From a bacterium (GTDB lineage Bacteria > Armatimonadota > Abditibacteriia > Abditibacteriales > Abditibacteriaceae), in contig SDZD01000007.1 in assembly GCA_004172935.1 (NCBI GenBank), positions 62,001 to 126,000 of the forward strand: 64,000 bases of DNA, given 5' to 3'. The translations under genes were made by a program, and so were the position numbers. The notes under the pieces were generated by a model. That model saw nothing but the letters and a program-made list of their open reading frames with translations. It was not told the DNA's origin and did no database searches. Below are positions 1-8,473 of the stretch, piece after piece (position 1 is the stretch's first letter; the number at the start of each line of letters is the position of its first letter).

Positions 1-2
1 GG

Positions 3-80
3 GCATTGGCGGGTTCGTTGACGGGAATGCTACTCTTTGGTGGTCTCCTCGAATTGGCGGCTTATTATTTGAGTCAATGA
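3..80 (+). CDS. C-terminal end of an unidentified membrane protein (partial)
   Basis: Only the last 25 codons are inside the window. They read as a hydrophobic segment (SLTGMLLFGGLLELAAYYL) ending in Ser-Gln and a TGA stop, so the protein probably finishes with a transmembrane helix. The stop overlaps the next start codon as ATGA at 77-80, which indicates translational coupling with the ArgRS-like gene downstream. The family cannot be told from so short a piece. Confidence 0.6.
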   Translation, partial: ALAGSLTGMLLFGGLLELAAYYLSQ

Positions 81-1666
81 CACGCTCCGCTTTGCGCGCG
101 CTTTTTGCACAGCTTCTTGATGCGCCCGGAGTCATTATCACTGTTTCGCCCGATGCCAACTGGGGCGAGTTCACTTCGAACTTCCCGTTGCAAAGTGCGA
201 AGGCGCGCGGGCAAAGTGCCGAAGAAATTGGTCAAACTGCGCGCGAACGGCTCGGCTCTCACTGGCCGGGCCGCATTGGTTTGGAACGAGGGCGACTGCA
301 ATTTTTTATGAGCGACGAACATTTTCTCCTCGAACTGGAACGTGCCACGCGCGAAGGAGCGCACTATGGCGCGTCGAACTCCTTAAGTGGGCAGCGGTAT
401 CTGGTCGAATACGTGTCTAGCGACCCAACTGGCCCACTACCCTTGGGCGCCGGACGACACGCCGCGTGGGGCGAAGCACTTTGCCGTTTGCTCGAATACG
501 CGGGAGCGCGTGTGTCGCGCGAGTTTTATCTCAACGACCAGACCACAAGCTCCAAACTGCGTTCTCTGGGCGAATGGGTTGTTAACGCCTACAGCGGAGC
601 TTTCGGCCAGAACACCGGCCCCAGCGACGCCTTCAGCCGTACGCTGGGCGGCGAACTGGCCCGCCGCGATGGCGCCAAATGGCTCCAATCCGCGCCCGAT
701 GAGCGCATCGAAGCCGCGACTACATTCGCTCTGGAACGCGCCGTCGAATCTCAGCGTGCCTCTCTGGAGCGCTTCGGAACTCGCTTCGATTCCTGGGTCA
801 AAGAAAGCGACCTTGAGCGCGATGGACACATCTCTCGTGCCTTCGCATTGTTGGCCGAACGCGGCCTCACCTACGAACTTGATGGTGCCCTCTGGCTTCG
901 CACTACTCAATTCGGCGACGACGCTGACCGTGTGCTGCGCCGTGCCAGTGGCCGCGCCACCTACTTCGCTGGCGATGTCGCTTACCACATTTGGAAGGCC
1001 GAACGCGGCTTCGACCGCATCTTCAATGTGTGGGGTGTCGGACACAAAACCTACATCGCGCGCACCAAAGCGGCCCTGCTCGCCGCCGGACTCGATGCCG
1101 ATAAATTCGAGTTCCTCACCGTCGAAGAAGCCGCTCTTGAGCGCGATGGTGTTCCCATTCGCCTTGGTCTGGGCGGTGGCCCACTGGTTTTGGATGAAGA
1201 AGTCGAAGAAATCGGCGCCGATGCCCTGCATTGGTTCTTCACCGCCAAGCCCGCTGCTAAAACCGCAGTAGTCGATCTCGAAATCGCCACCCGCGACGAC
1301 GAATCGAATCCTGCCTACGCCGCGCAGCTTCTGCCCTCGCGCTTGGCTACCATGCGCCGTCAACTCGAAGGGCGCCTATCCGTCTCGCCAGAGGCCGAGC
1401 AGGGCGACTGGAACGCGGGCGAACGCGAACTGGCCCGCCTCGTGGCCCTGTGGCCCGATACCGTCGAAAGCGCCGCTACCGAGCGCGCTCCCGAAAAAAT
1501 CGCCGACTTCGTCTCACAGTTAGCCCGTGCCACCCGCGAACTCAGCCGCAACACCGCGCCTTCACTGGCACCAACCTCGCGCCGCCTCGAATTGCTGCGC
1601 GCCAGCGGCAACGTCGCCGCCAGCGCCCTCAAAATCCTCGGCGTCGATGCCAACGAGCGCTTCTAA
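77..1666 (+). CDS. Arginyl-tRNA synthetase homologue lacking HIGH and KMSK signatures
   Basis: The 529-residue protein aligns by eye with class I arginyl-tRNA synthetases throughout. It has an Arg-tRNA-synt N-terminal domain (about 1-100), the EYVSSDPTGPL and EFYLND blocks (111-154), GDVAYHIWKAERGFDRIFNVWG (299-320, only its pattern noted), and a reduced DALR-type anticodon-binding C-terminus ending SALKILGVDANERF. The catalytic signatures are missing. The HIGH site, normally HVGHGR after TGPL, reads PLGAGR (122-127), so both histidines are gone. The KMSK region, normally KMSKRAGN, reads RLGLGGGP (362-369). The frame is long and uninterrupted, so this is not an obviously decayed gene. I infer a paralogue with a non-canonical role or a non-aminoacylating pseudo-synthetase; a normal argS should then exist elsewhere. 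It is also possible that this lineage uses a highly divergent active site. A strong stem-loop terminator follows. Confidence 0.8.
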   Translation: MTRSALRALFAQLLDAPGVIITVSPDANWGEFTSNFPLQSAKARGQSAEEIGQTARERLGSHWPGRIGLERGRLQFFMSDEHFLLELERATREGAHYGASNSLSGQRYLVEYVSSDPTGPLPLGAGRHAAWGEALCRLLEYAGARVSREFYLNDQTTSSKLRSLGEWVVNAYSGAFGQNTGPSDAFSRTLGGELARRDGAKWLQSAPDERIEAATTFALERAVESQRASLERFGTRFDSWVKESDLERDGHISRAFALLAERGLTYELDGALWLRTTQFGDDADRVLRRASGRATYFAGDVAYHIWKAERGFDRIFNVWGVGHKTYIARTKAALLAAGLDADKFEFLTVEEAALERDGVPIRLGLGGGPLVLDEEVEEIGADALHWFFTAKPAAKTAVVDLEIATRDDESNPAYAAQLLPSRLATMRRQLEGRLSVSPEAEQGDWNAGERELARLVALWPDTVESAATERAPEKIADFVSQLARATRELSRNTAPSLAPTSRRLELLRASGNVAASALKILGVDANERF

Positions 1667-1684
1667 ACCTCGAATCAAGACCAG

Positions 1685-1719
1685 AAAGCGCGCATGGAAA
1701 TTTTCCATGCGCGCTTTTT
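1685..1719 (+). terminator. Rho-independent terminator after the ArgRS-like gene
   Basis: A perfect stem pairs GCGCGCATGG (1688-1697) with CCATGCGCGC (1705-1714), extended by flanking A and T runs, and is followed by a T tract. The A run before the stem would also let it stop leftward transcripts from the facing gene. Confidence 0.85.
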
Positions 1720-1768
1720 CATTCCTCCAACCGTTAGAGCTGTTTTCAATTGAGATAATTGTGCCGCC

Positions 1769-3061
1769 CTAGTCAATTCCAGGCGGTTTGAGGGCAATAC
1801 CTATTGAGCTATTTAATTCTGGTATCCGAACTTGCAACTCTTGTAGAACAGCTATTTCTCCTGTTGTCAGTGGTTGTAACAACCTGATAGATCGAGCAGC
1901 GTTATTCGCCAATCGAGTGCGAATATGGTCAGGTGTGGTTGCGTTAGCGGTCCAATCGGGATGATTTTCTATTTGAGCGAGCAAATAATCCCAGATTCTC
2001 TGACGAGGGATGAGGTGGTCTGCTCCAAGTTGAGCCACGCTATACATAATTTCAGCCCGTGTATTTGCAGGTATTTGGGCATTATCTACTGCCAATTTGA
2101 GCCAGGAAAACAACTGTTCGCTCGCTATAATGGGTTTGTAAAATTCCTTCTTCTCTATGGCTGATTGGTAGCGTCTGCCCTCCTCATGACACAATGCGTG
2201 CAGTTGACTCTGCACTTCAAAACCATCTCGGTACTGATATTGAGCGGGAGAAGTCACAATGCGTTGCCACAAACTCAAACGCTGTGGCGTTTCATCCCAT
2301 CGAATTTTGCCTTGACTATCCCAGGTGTGGAGCGCTACTTCAAGGGCGAGCAGCCCCGCAACTGGAACGCTCGGTGCCTCAGTTAGATTAAATAGAAATT
2401 GGGGTATTTCACCTTCTGTTCGTCCGGCGAGCGTCGCAATGGCCCACAGACACAGAAGCGGTGTGGGAGATTGAGCGTAATCTTGCAATAAGCGAATTTG
2501 TGTGGCCGGCTCGAATTTGGCAATGCGTTCGATGGCTTGGGCATGGGCTATGGCCTCCGCATAGGTCGAGTAATCTCTGCCTATGATTTCCCAGGGCATA
2601 GGATGGTACTGTCCCACCGGCAAATTGAAAGCGTAGGCGGCAGAAATTCTGTTGCTCAAGAAAATGAATGTTGGTTCAACTTTATTCTCATTCAATCGAA
2701 CTGCCCACAACGCTTCTTCATTGATAGTGGGAGTAAATAGAGCATAAGGGGCACCTCCTGGCAGTGAATCGAATCCCGTAAATACATTCTTCCACGTAAA
2801 TACCTGATTTTCGAGCGAAGGCTCTCCATTGAACACGTAGTCAATTTGCCAGGTCGCCTCTTTTTTCTCGTCGTTAGTCAGGGAGATGCATTTGGCCTGA
2901 ACCAACCAAATACCCTGTCGCGATTCTTCTAGAACCGAGTTAATGGCCTGTTCCTTTGGAGCGAATTGTCCCTTGTTCTGCTGTGCGTAAGCATTGGAAG
3001 AACTGGAAATTATCAGCAACATAGTGCTGGCAAGGAGAGTTATGCGGTGAGAGAGTCGCAT
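1769..3061 (-). CDS. Secreted protein of unknown function
   Basis: This is a 430-residue protein with a clear Sec signal peptide: basic MRLSHR, a hydrophobic stretch, then SSSNAYA-QQ as the likely signal peptidase I site near residue 27. The mature part has no motif I recognise. Its first third reads like beta-rich sequence with many aromatic residues, and the second half (from about residue 170) is helix-rich and could form HEAT-like helical pairs (LLCLWAIATLAGR, LLALEVALHTW). The gene is visibly less GC-rich than its neighbours and uses many A/T-ending codons, suggesting recent acquisition. It converges on the ArgRS-like gene and is divergent from the sugar isomerase gene, with about 210 bp of non-coding DNA in which I see no clear promoter. 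Confidence 0.7.
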   Translation of the reverse strand: MRLSHRITLLASTMLLIISSSSNAYAQQNKGQFAPKEQAINSVLEESRQGIWLVQAKCISLTNDEKKEATWQIDYVFNGEPSLENQVFTWKNVFTGFDSLPGGAPYALFTPTINEEALWAVRLNENKVEPTFIFLSNRISAAYAFNLPVGQYHPMPWEIIGRDYSTYAEAIAHAQAIERIAKFEPATQIRLLQDYAQSPTPLLCLWAIATLAGRTEGEIPQFLFNLTEAPSVPVAGLLALEVALHTWDSQGKIRWDETPQRLSLWQRIVTSPAQYQYRDGFEVQSQLHALCHEEGRRYQSAIEKKEFYKPIIASEQLFSWLKLAVDNAQIPANTRAEIMYSVAQLGADHLIPRQRIWDYLLAQIENHPDWTANATTPDHIRTRLANNAARSIRLLQPLTTGEIAVLQELQVRIPELNSSIGIALKPPGID

Positions 3062-3273
3062 CGTTTATAACTCAGACCATAGTAACTGGGAGGAGTTTTC
3101 TACAGTTGTACCGAGTTAGGAGCGCAGAAAATGCTCTAAAACTGAATAGTGTTTCCCTGAAACCATTCGGATAGGGCGTTTCTGCCCTCGAATGAGGTCT
3201 TTCTCAACTGTTGCCATCAAAATTGAAAAGCTGCGCCCATTTTCATAGCCATATCTGCTAAACAGCACGCTTC

Positions 3274-4038
3274 ATGAAAATCAATCAGGTTGCCGCCCAG
3301 TTGTACACGCTGCGCGACCAGTGCAAAACGCCCGATGACATCGCTCGTTCGCTCGAAAAAGTGGCGGCTATGGGTTATCAGTCGGTCCAGGTGTCCGGCC
3401 TCGGTCCTATCGAAAACTCCGCTTTGCTTCAACTCGCCAAAGATAACGGCCTTACCATCTGTGCAACCCACGAAAGCATCGACGCCATTCTCAAAACGCC
3501 TGAGCAAGTCATTGAAAAACTGCGCGCCCTCGATTGCCAGCACACCGCCATTGGCTACCCATCCGGCGTCGATCTCGGTTCGCTCGATAGCGTGCTGGAA
3601 TTTGCCCGCAGCTTCGAGGAATCGGCCCAGAAATTCGTTGCGGCAGGTATGACGGCCTCGCACCACAACCATCAGCACGAGTTCCGCAAAATCGACGGTA
3701 AACCCGTGTTGCAACACATCCTCGACAACACCACAAACGTCACCCTCGAACTCGACACCTACTGGGTTCAATATGGCGGCGCTTCGCCCGTCGAGTGGAA
3801 CCACATCGCCAAAGGCCGTATGCCGCTGTTGCACCTCAAGGACTACATGGTCAACGACAAAAGCGCTCCGCAATTCGCTGAAATCGGCAACGGCAACCTG
3901 CCCTGGCCCCAAATCATCGCGTCCGCCGAAGAATCGGGCTGCACATGGTTCATCGTCGAGCAAGACACCACCCCCGGCGATCCATTCGACTCGCTGAAGA
4001 TGTCGTTCGACTACATCAAAGCCAACCTCGTCGCATAA
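3274..4038 (+). CDS. Sugar phosphate isomerase/epimerase, TIM-barrel (AP endonuclease 2 superfamily)
   Basis: The 254-residue protein matches the xylose-isomerase-like TIM-barrel family (IolE/IolI/YcjR type). Visible landmarks are the start KINQVAAQLYTLRD, the strand HHNHQHEF (about 129-136), LELDTYW (about 153-159), LHLKDY (about 178-183), AEIGNGNLPW and FIVEQD near the end. These supply the His, Asp and Glu ligands for a divalent metal used to isomerise or epimerise sugars or inositols. The length is normal for the family and there is no signal peptide, so it is cytoplasmic. It stands alone between a divergent gene and a hairpin, so its substrate cannot be inferred from neighbours. Confidence 0.85.
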   Translation: MKINQVAAQLYTLRDQCKTPDDIARSLEKVAAMGYQSVQVSGLGPIENSALLQLAKDNGLTICATHESIDAILKTPEQVIEKLRALDCQHTAIGYPSGVDLGSLDSVLEFARSFEESAQKFVAAGMTASHHNHQHEFRKIDGKPVLQHILDNTTNVTLELDTYWVQYGGASPVEWNHIAKGRMPLLHLKDYMVNDKSAPQFAEIGNGNLPWPQIIASAEESGCTWFIVEQDTTPGDPFDSLKMSFDYIKANLVA

Positions 4039-4055
4039 ACACCAATCAAAACAGC

Positions 4056-4090
4056 AATGGCGCAGAGAAACGTGATTTTCTTTGCGCCAT
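4056..4090 (+). terminator. Stem-loop after the isomerase gene, overlapping the apparent sortase ATG
   Basis: ATGGCGCA (4057-4064) pairs with TGCGCCAT (4083-4090), and AGAAA pairs with TTTCT inside it, giving about 14 bp with one G-U pair and a six-base loop. No uninterrupted T tract follows directly, so termination may be partial. The ATG at 4057 is part of this stem, which argues against it being the sortase start. Confidence 0.6.
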
Positions 4091-4131
4091 GCTATTTCCC
4101 CGTTTATTTTGCCTTCTGCCAAACTAAAGGT

Positions 4132-4734
4132 GTGCCCCGCTTTTGGAAGCCCCTGTCGTCGTTACTCATTGGCGGCGGCGTTATCTTGGCCCTCTGGCCT
4201 TTCGGACAAACCTTATATGGCAAATGGAGTCAGCGCTCCCTCGCCGCCGAGTTTCAAAAAGAAGAAGCGGCGGCTATGCGCGTTCACAAGCCAAAGTCCA
4301 AACCTGTCCAGGTCGCCGCGCCCCGCAAAGCAAACATCGCCCCTTGGCCGCTCACCAAAATCACTATCCCCGACATCGACCTCGATGCCTATGTCGTGCA
4401 GGGCTGGGATAATGTCAGCTTGCGTCGTGGCCCCGGCCACTATGAGAACTCGTCAGCCCTTGGCGAAGGCAACTGCGTCATTGCGGGCCACCGCAATGTC
4501 TACGGCTCGCCCTTTGCCAATCTCGACCGTTTGCTCCCCGGTGCCAGCATCATCCTCGAAAACAAAAACGGCTCCTTTAACTATGTGGTCGATTCGACCA
4601 CGGCAGTCTCCGCCAGCGATTGGAGTGTCACTAAACAGCCCCCGGCAGGCTCACCGGCTTCCCTCACCCTCATGACCTGCACCATCCCCCACACTCCCAG
4701 CCGCGTCATCGTCAAAGCTTATTTGAGCCAATGA
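4132..4734 (+). CDS. Sortase, class E-like
   Basis: This is a cysteine transpeptidase that joins proteins to cell-surface acceptors, anchored in the cytoplasmic membrane. After an N-terminal transmembrane segment (RFWKPLSSLLIGGGVILALW) comes a Lys/Pro-rich linker and the sortase barrel. It has the catalytic His in VIAGHRNVYGSPFANLDRL, the Cys in LTLMTCT, and the Arg in TPSRVIV, the triad expected of class D/E sortases. I place the start at the GTG at 4132. An in-frame ATG at 4057 would add 25 residues, but it sits inside the stem-loop closing the previous gene. The gene overlaps the next one by ATGA. No LPXTG-type substrate is visible in this window. Confidence 0.85.
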   Translation: MPRFWKPLSSLLIGGGVILALWPFGQTLYGKWSQRSLAAEFQKEEAAAMRVHKPKSKPVQVAAPRKANIAPWPLTKITIPDIDLDAYVVQGWDNVSLRRGPGHYENSSALGEGNCVIAGHRNVYGSPFANLDRLLPGASIILENKNGSFNYVVDSTTAVSASDWSVTKQPPAGSPASLTLMTCTIPHTPSRVIVKAYLSQ

Positions 4735-5045
4735 AACCACTTCTCCTTCTCTCAGTTCTTGCTATGGCAACCATTGTAAACGCAGCTCCCGTCCGTAAGA
4801 AAGTCACCTGGGAATATGCGACCCTCGATTTGAGCGCTACCCGCCAAATTAGCCAAAACCCCGTTAAGTACGAATACGGAGCCGAGTTGTTTCTGCCCGG
4901 CGGTAAGGTTGTTTTTCTGAAATCTGAACAACCAAATACCTCCAAATACAACACCTTTTTGTTGAATCGGTTGGGGGCGCAAGGTTGGGAATTAGCCGCA
5001 GTTCCAGCGGGCGGGCAGGAATACATCTTCAAACGCGAAAAATAA
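4731..5045 (+). CDS. Small secreted DUF4177-like protein
   Basis: This 104-residue protein has a Sec signal peptide (MKPLLLLSVLAMATIVNAA) and a short globular part. The pattern WEYATLDL, then LNRLGAQGWELAAVP and a terminal YIFKREK is the signature of the DUF4177 family, whose function is unknown. Its start overlaps the sortase stop as ATGA, so the two are almost certainly one transcript and may work together at the cell surface. No sorting signal is present in it. A strong bidirectional terminator follows. Confidence 0.7.
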   Translation: MKPLLLLSVLAMATIVNAAPVRKKVTWEYATLDLSATRQISQNPVKYEYGAELFLPGGKVVFLKSEQPNTSKYNTFLLNRLGAQGWELAAVPAGGQEYIFKREK

Positions 5046-5077
5046 AAAAGGCCGCTTCGATTGAAGCGGCCTTTTTT
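5044..5077. terminator. Bidirectional terminator between convergent genes
   Basis: AAAAAAGGCCGCTTC (5044-5058) pairs perfectly with GAAGCGGCCTTTTTT (5063-5077) around a four-base loop. The A run on one side and T run on the other serve both the sortase operon and the facing ABC permease gene. Confidence 0.9.
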
Positions 5078-5094
5078 GTGTTCTATTGGGGTGT

Positions 5095-6207
5095 TTAAAA
5101 TTCGCGATCCGAGAACACGAGGTAGCCGATAACCATCAGCACACCAACATAAATCAGACCCGAACTCCACGCTTTCCATACCTGAGCGACAGAAATCGTG
5201 CTGTCCGTCACCATGCTCTGACGCACGTCGAAGTGGTCCATGCGGGGCAGGGCGTAGTACAGCACTTTAACCAGGTTTTGCATTGGGCCAGACAGGTGGC
5301 GACCCGCTTCGCCTTCGTGGTCGTGTCCGTCGCCGCCCAGCGTGTTCCAGTAGGACGACATCTGACCGCCGAAGTAAGCCAGGAAGTTGAATGTGATCGC
5401 CGTGATTGGGGTAACGACCAGCGAGAGCAGCATCGAAAGCGAACCCAATACGACCAACTGACCGTAGTTGAGAACCAGCGCTTTGAACAGCTGCATCATC
5501 TGGAAGCCAAGCGTGGCGGTGGGAGCCGAAGCCGTTCCAACAGTCCAAGCGCTAGAGCCGTTCTTTTGCAGGTTGAACACAAGGTAAACCGACAAAAATA
5601 CGCCGCCCATAACGACCATACAGAACAACAGCGTCAGGCAAAGGCCGAGGAATTTGCCGACAAGATACTCCAGGCGGTTAACCGGCTTGCTCAAGATCGT
5701 GAAAATCGTGCGGCGCTCGATTTCGGGTGGGATAAGGGTGACGCCCAAAAAGATGGAAATCAGCACTGTCATCGCGATGATGAAGCCCGTGCCAAAGTCC
5801 TGCAGGAAGCGTTGCTCTTCGCCCAACTGCACGAAGGTTAACGAACCGGAACACAGCAGCACAACGACCGAAAAGCCAAGGAAGCCAAGAACCCAGCGGC
5901 GGCGCAGCGCCTCTGTGAACGAAGTGATGGCAATGGTTCCGGCTGTCGGTGTCGCAAACCATGTCAGACCAGCCAGCACGATAAAGCCGACATAGTCGCT
6001 GACAGTACGCCCGCCCGTATCCATGCCTCCAGGCTGCGGTATCCAGCCCCTGAGATGATAAAAAGCCGCGAAAGCGAGGATCAGTAACAACACGAAGCCT
6101 TGCCCCATTCGCCATTTTGCGGGAATGGGCAATGTCTGTGTTTCCGACGAGGGCGCTTTACGCGGAGAGCGCACTACATTCGTCGGTAAAGAAGGATTAG
6201 CAGCCAT
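5095..6207 (-). CDS. ABC-2 type transporter permease
   Basis: This 370-residue integral membrane protein has a soluble proline-rich N-terminus (about 1-30) followed by hydrophobic segments near residues 35-50, 70-90, 105-125, 140-160, 185-210, 245-285 and 345-365. The stretch VTLIPPEIERRTIFTILSKPVNRLEYLVGK is typical of NosY/ABC-2 permeases, where PxEIERRTI(Y/F)TILSKPVxRxEyLlGK is a hallmark of the loop before the second membrane pair. It would form the channel of an exporter or a membrane-maintenance complex, but no ATP-binding partner lies beside it. It is preceded by about 250 bp of non-coding DNA and appears monocistronic. Confidence 0.8.
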   Translation of the reverse strand: MAANPSLPTNVVRSPRKAPSSETQTLPIPAKWRMGQGFVLLLILAFAAFYHLRGWIPQPGGMDTGGRTVSDYVGFIVLAGLTWFATPTAGTIAITSFTEALRRRWVLGFLGFSVVVLLCSGSLTFVQLGEEQRFLQDFGTGFIIAMTVLISIFLGVTLIPPEIERRTIFTILSKPVNRLEYLVGKFLGLCLTLLFCMVVMGGVFLSVYLVFNLQKNGSSAWTVGTASAPTATLGFQMMQLFKALVLNYGQLVVLGSLSMLLSLVVTPITAITFNFLAYFGGQMSSYWNTLGGDGHDHEGEAGRHLSGPMQNLVKVLYYALPRMDHFDVRQSMVTDSTISVAQVWKAWSSGLIYVGVLMVIGYLVFSDREF

Positions 6208-6463
6208 AAATGCATTTCTTCTGTGTGGGCACGAAACGCCCTTTCACAAAAGCAAATAATGAACTCCCAGAGTTTGACGTGTCACTCGCACAGAAGCCTT
6301 GAAAATGTACCAAAGAATCGCAAATTTGCTTTAAACAAATGGAGATTTTAGAAAAGATGTCAAGGAGTTACAGAGTAGAATCTCGAATAGCGAGACATGC
6401 CTCAACACCAACTTCCCCTCACATATAAACCGTTGTGTCAATTGGGCTTTTCTGCGGCGATTT

Positions 6464-6937
6464 TTACTCGAAGTCCAGAGCTTTTCTCATCAGCACGTTG
6501 TGAGACTGAAAACTCATTCGCTCGTACAGTCGTTGCGCTCCGGTGTTGTGCGTCGCGACTGCCAGGCCAATGGCACTGTAGCCCTGCTCGCGGGCATGAT
6601 TTTCGGCGTGTTCGATCAGTTTCTGACCGACCCCGCAGCCCCGGTGTTCGGGTAAAACGGTGACGTTGTAAATCCAGCCCTCCTGCTCACCTGTGATGTG
6701 ATTACGTCGTGGCCCAAACCACAGCAATCCCATCTTCTGGTTGGTATGAAGGTCGAAGGCGATGAAGAAGATGTGTCCATCCTCATCCAGCAGAATTTCG
6801 TGCGTCTCCAGTAGGCGGGCACGCAACTCCTCGCGCGCAATCCCCCGAAAATCGGGCGGCAAACTTTCGATGGTTGTTTCTTCTTCCACATGGAAGAAAA
6901 AGTCGGCGTCATCGTCGGTACCGATGCGAATCGCCAT
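6464..6937 (-). CDS. GNAT-family N-acetyltransferase
   Basis: This cytoplasmic acyltransferase has the GNAT fold. The acetyl-CoA-binding motif A is visible as IYNVTVLPEHRGCGVGQKLIEHAE (R/Q-x-x-G-x-G/A here RGCGVG), followed by motif B GAQRLYERMSFQSHNVLMRK. I use the start MAIRIGTD at 6937 because GAGGAG lies six bases upstream. A longer frame from 6979 would add 14 residues without a ribosome site. It sits just downstream of the metal-homeostasis genes on the same strand (76 bp gap), which may be co-transcription, but the acceptor substrate is unknown. Confidence 0.8.
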   Translation of the reverse strand: MAIRIGTDDDADFFFHVEEETTIESLPPDFRGIAREELRARLLETHEILLDEDGHIFFIAFDLHTNQKMGLLWFGPRRNHITGEQEGWIYNVTVLPEHRGCGVGQKLIEHAENHAREQGYSAIGLAVATHNTGAQRLYERMSFQSHNVLMRKALDFE

Positions 6938-7013
6938 TTCGTACTCCTCGCACGGAGAGCGTCTGGGAGCAGAAGTCATAGTACGTCAGTTTGGGGGGCT
7001 TGCAAACGCCATT

Positions 7014-7457
7014 TCAATGGCAGGAATGGTCGGAACACTTACGGCATGAACGGCACAACACCTGATTCAGCATGTGAGCGCCCATCATGGTGAAGCCACC
7101 CAGCACCATTAGCACCGGACCCCATGCGCCGAACTGATGGTCATGGAAAATGCGCCCTGCCACCAACAGCGCCAAGGCGATGCCCAGCAACGCGAATACG
7201 CGCCGCGAACGATGTTCCCGAAAGCCCGCGCACAGCGAAAGAGTGCCAAGGGTGGCCGACAATCCCAATAGTCCCCATTCGACGGGTTCGCTCGCCAAAA
7301 ACGAGAGTCCCAACAACGGCAATATTGTGACGATGAAGGGCATAAGCGCACAATGAATGGCGCACAAAAACGACGCGGTTGCTCCTGCACGGTCGAGCTT
7401 ATCGACCGTCTTTTCGTCGTTCTCCCTTACATCGAGACTTCTAACTAATGAAAACAT
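7014..7457 (-). CDS. MerC-domain membrane protein with Cys/His-rich tail
   Basis: This 147-residue protein has four predicted membrane helices. The first contains LDRAGATASFLCAIHCALMP, matching the MerC mercury/metal transporter domain with its CxxxC pair. After the last helix it ends in a tail with four cysteines and two histidines (CRSCRKCSDHSCH), a plausible metal-handling site beyond the usual MerC. It starts three bases after the stop of the upstream COG0523 GTPase, so the two are one operon. Linkage to two COG0523 GTPases and a Fur-family regulator points to zinc or a similar divalent ion rather than mercury, since no merA/merR/merT is near. That is inference. Confidence 0.75.
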   Translation of the reverse strand: MFSLVRSLDVRENDEKTVDKLDRAGATASFLCAIHCALMPFIVTILPLLGLSFLASEPVEWGLLGLSATLGTLSLCAGFREHRSRRVFALLGIALALLVAGRIFHDHQFGAWGPVLMVLGGFTMMGAHMLNQVLCRSCRKCSDHSCH

Positions 7458-7460
7458 CGT

Positions 7461-8444
7461 CTATACCAGTGACCTCTGCCCCGTTAGCGCCACTAATAGC
7501 GCGTTTTTGTCCAAATTTGGCCCAATAAAGACCATTTCCGTAGGAGGAACCGCGTTCAAGTAACGAGGCTCGAACTCTTCGAGCGAAAATTGTGTTTTGC
7601 CGACGCCGACATACTGCGCCAGAAACAGCCCACTCTCGCCCTCAACTTTCAAAAATCCCTTAGCGCGCCACACTCCCTCATCCATATTCAGGAATGCCGC
7701 TTCCAACTGCTCGCGAGGTATGGGCCGCGAAAGCGGCAACACCAGCGTCTGAGCGTCGTCATGAGCGGCCTTGCCAGCATTAGGAGCTTCCAGAGCGTCA
7801 TCGCCCCCAATGCGCTCCCAAATCGGACTCAAGTCGATAGCGCCGCCCTTGGCGAAGAAAATCGAGCCGCGCTCATTGATCTCTCGCACCAATCGTTCCA
7901 GCGTTGCTTTGCCGCTCTCGATGTTATCGCCGCGCAAGAACTGATCGGTCTTGTTCACGATAACTTGGTCGGCAAGCGCAATCTGGCGCGTCCACAAGGC
8001 ACTCGCCCTATCTGAGCGCGAATTTAGTTCCGGCACCAGTGCCGCTTCCACCAGCGAAACCATCGAAGCAACGCGCGTTAGCGGCAGCAGAGCCGCCACC
8101 GTCAGCCCATCAAGGGCCACCAGCGGGTCGGCCATGCCCGATAGTTCAAGCACTACGAAATCTGGCTGCTGTTCGCGAGGCAGTTGCCCCAGTTCCAGCA
8201 TCGTCCAGATCATTTCGTCCTGTGATGAACAGCACGCGCATCCGCCCGCCAGTTCGCCCAGCATCTGCGCGCCCGACGATTCCAAAATCGCTCCGTCCAC
8301 ATTCGCTACGCCCCACTCGTTGATAACCACGCCCGCCTTCAAGCCGTGCTCTTTGGCTTGCAGCAGAAGATGACGTAAAAACGTTGTCTTCCCCGCGCCT
8401 AAAAAGCCGGTAACGAGAACAATGGGCAATAGTGGTTTCGACAT
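7461..8444 (-). CDS. COG0523 (CobW/ZNG1-type) GTPase, second copy
   Basis: This 327-residue G3E GTPase has a Walker [16 protein letters not shown] (11-25), a GCACC metal-binding motif (CxCC) near residue 70, a Walker B-like LELSGMADP, and the base-specificity motif NKTD. A CobW C-terminal domain follows (from about residue 230, PLSRPIPREQLEAAFLNMDEGVWRAKGFL). The family uses GTP hydrolysis to insert Zn, Co or other metals into client proteins. It lacks the histidine-rich loop seen in the neighbouring copy at 8508-9569, so the two probably differ in metal or client. It is followed at 3 bp by the MerC-like gene. Confidence 0.85.
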   Translation of the reverse strand: MSKPLLPIVLVTGFLGAGKTTFLRHLLLQAKEHGLKAGVVINEWGVANVDGAILESSGAQMLGELAGGCACCSSQDEMIWTMLELGQLPREQQPDFVVLELSGMADPLVALDGLTVAALLPLTRVASMVSLVEAALVPELNSRSDRASALWTRQIALADQVIVNKTDQFLRGDNIESGKATLERLVREINERGSIFFAKGGAIDLSPIWERIGGDDALEAPNAGKAAHDDAQTLVLPLSRPIPREQLEAAFLNMDEGVWRAKGFLKVEGESGLFLAQYVGVGKTQFSLEEFEPRYLNAVPPTEMVFIGPNLDKNALLVALTGQRSLV

Positions 8445-8473
8445 GAAAAGCTAAATGAATTTTGTAGGCGCGA

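Noticed and set aside
437..1363. 308-codon frame antisense to the ArgRS-like gene, and a 294-codon frame at 387-1271
   Set aside because: Both are shadows of the ArgRS-like frame, which has clear family similarity over the same region.
4057..4131. Extra 25-codon N-terminus of the sortase
   Set aside because: The ATG and following bases form a stem-loop after the isomerase gene, and no ribosome site precedes it.
7014..7457. Mercury resistance operon
   Set aside because: The MerC domain is present, but no merA, merT, merP or MerR-type mercury regulator is near; context favours zinc-type metal homeostasis.
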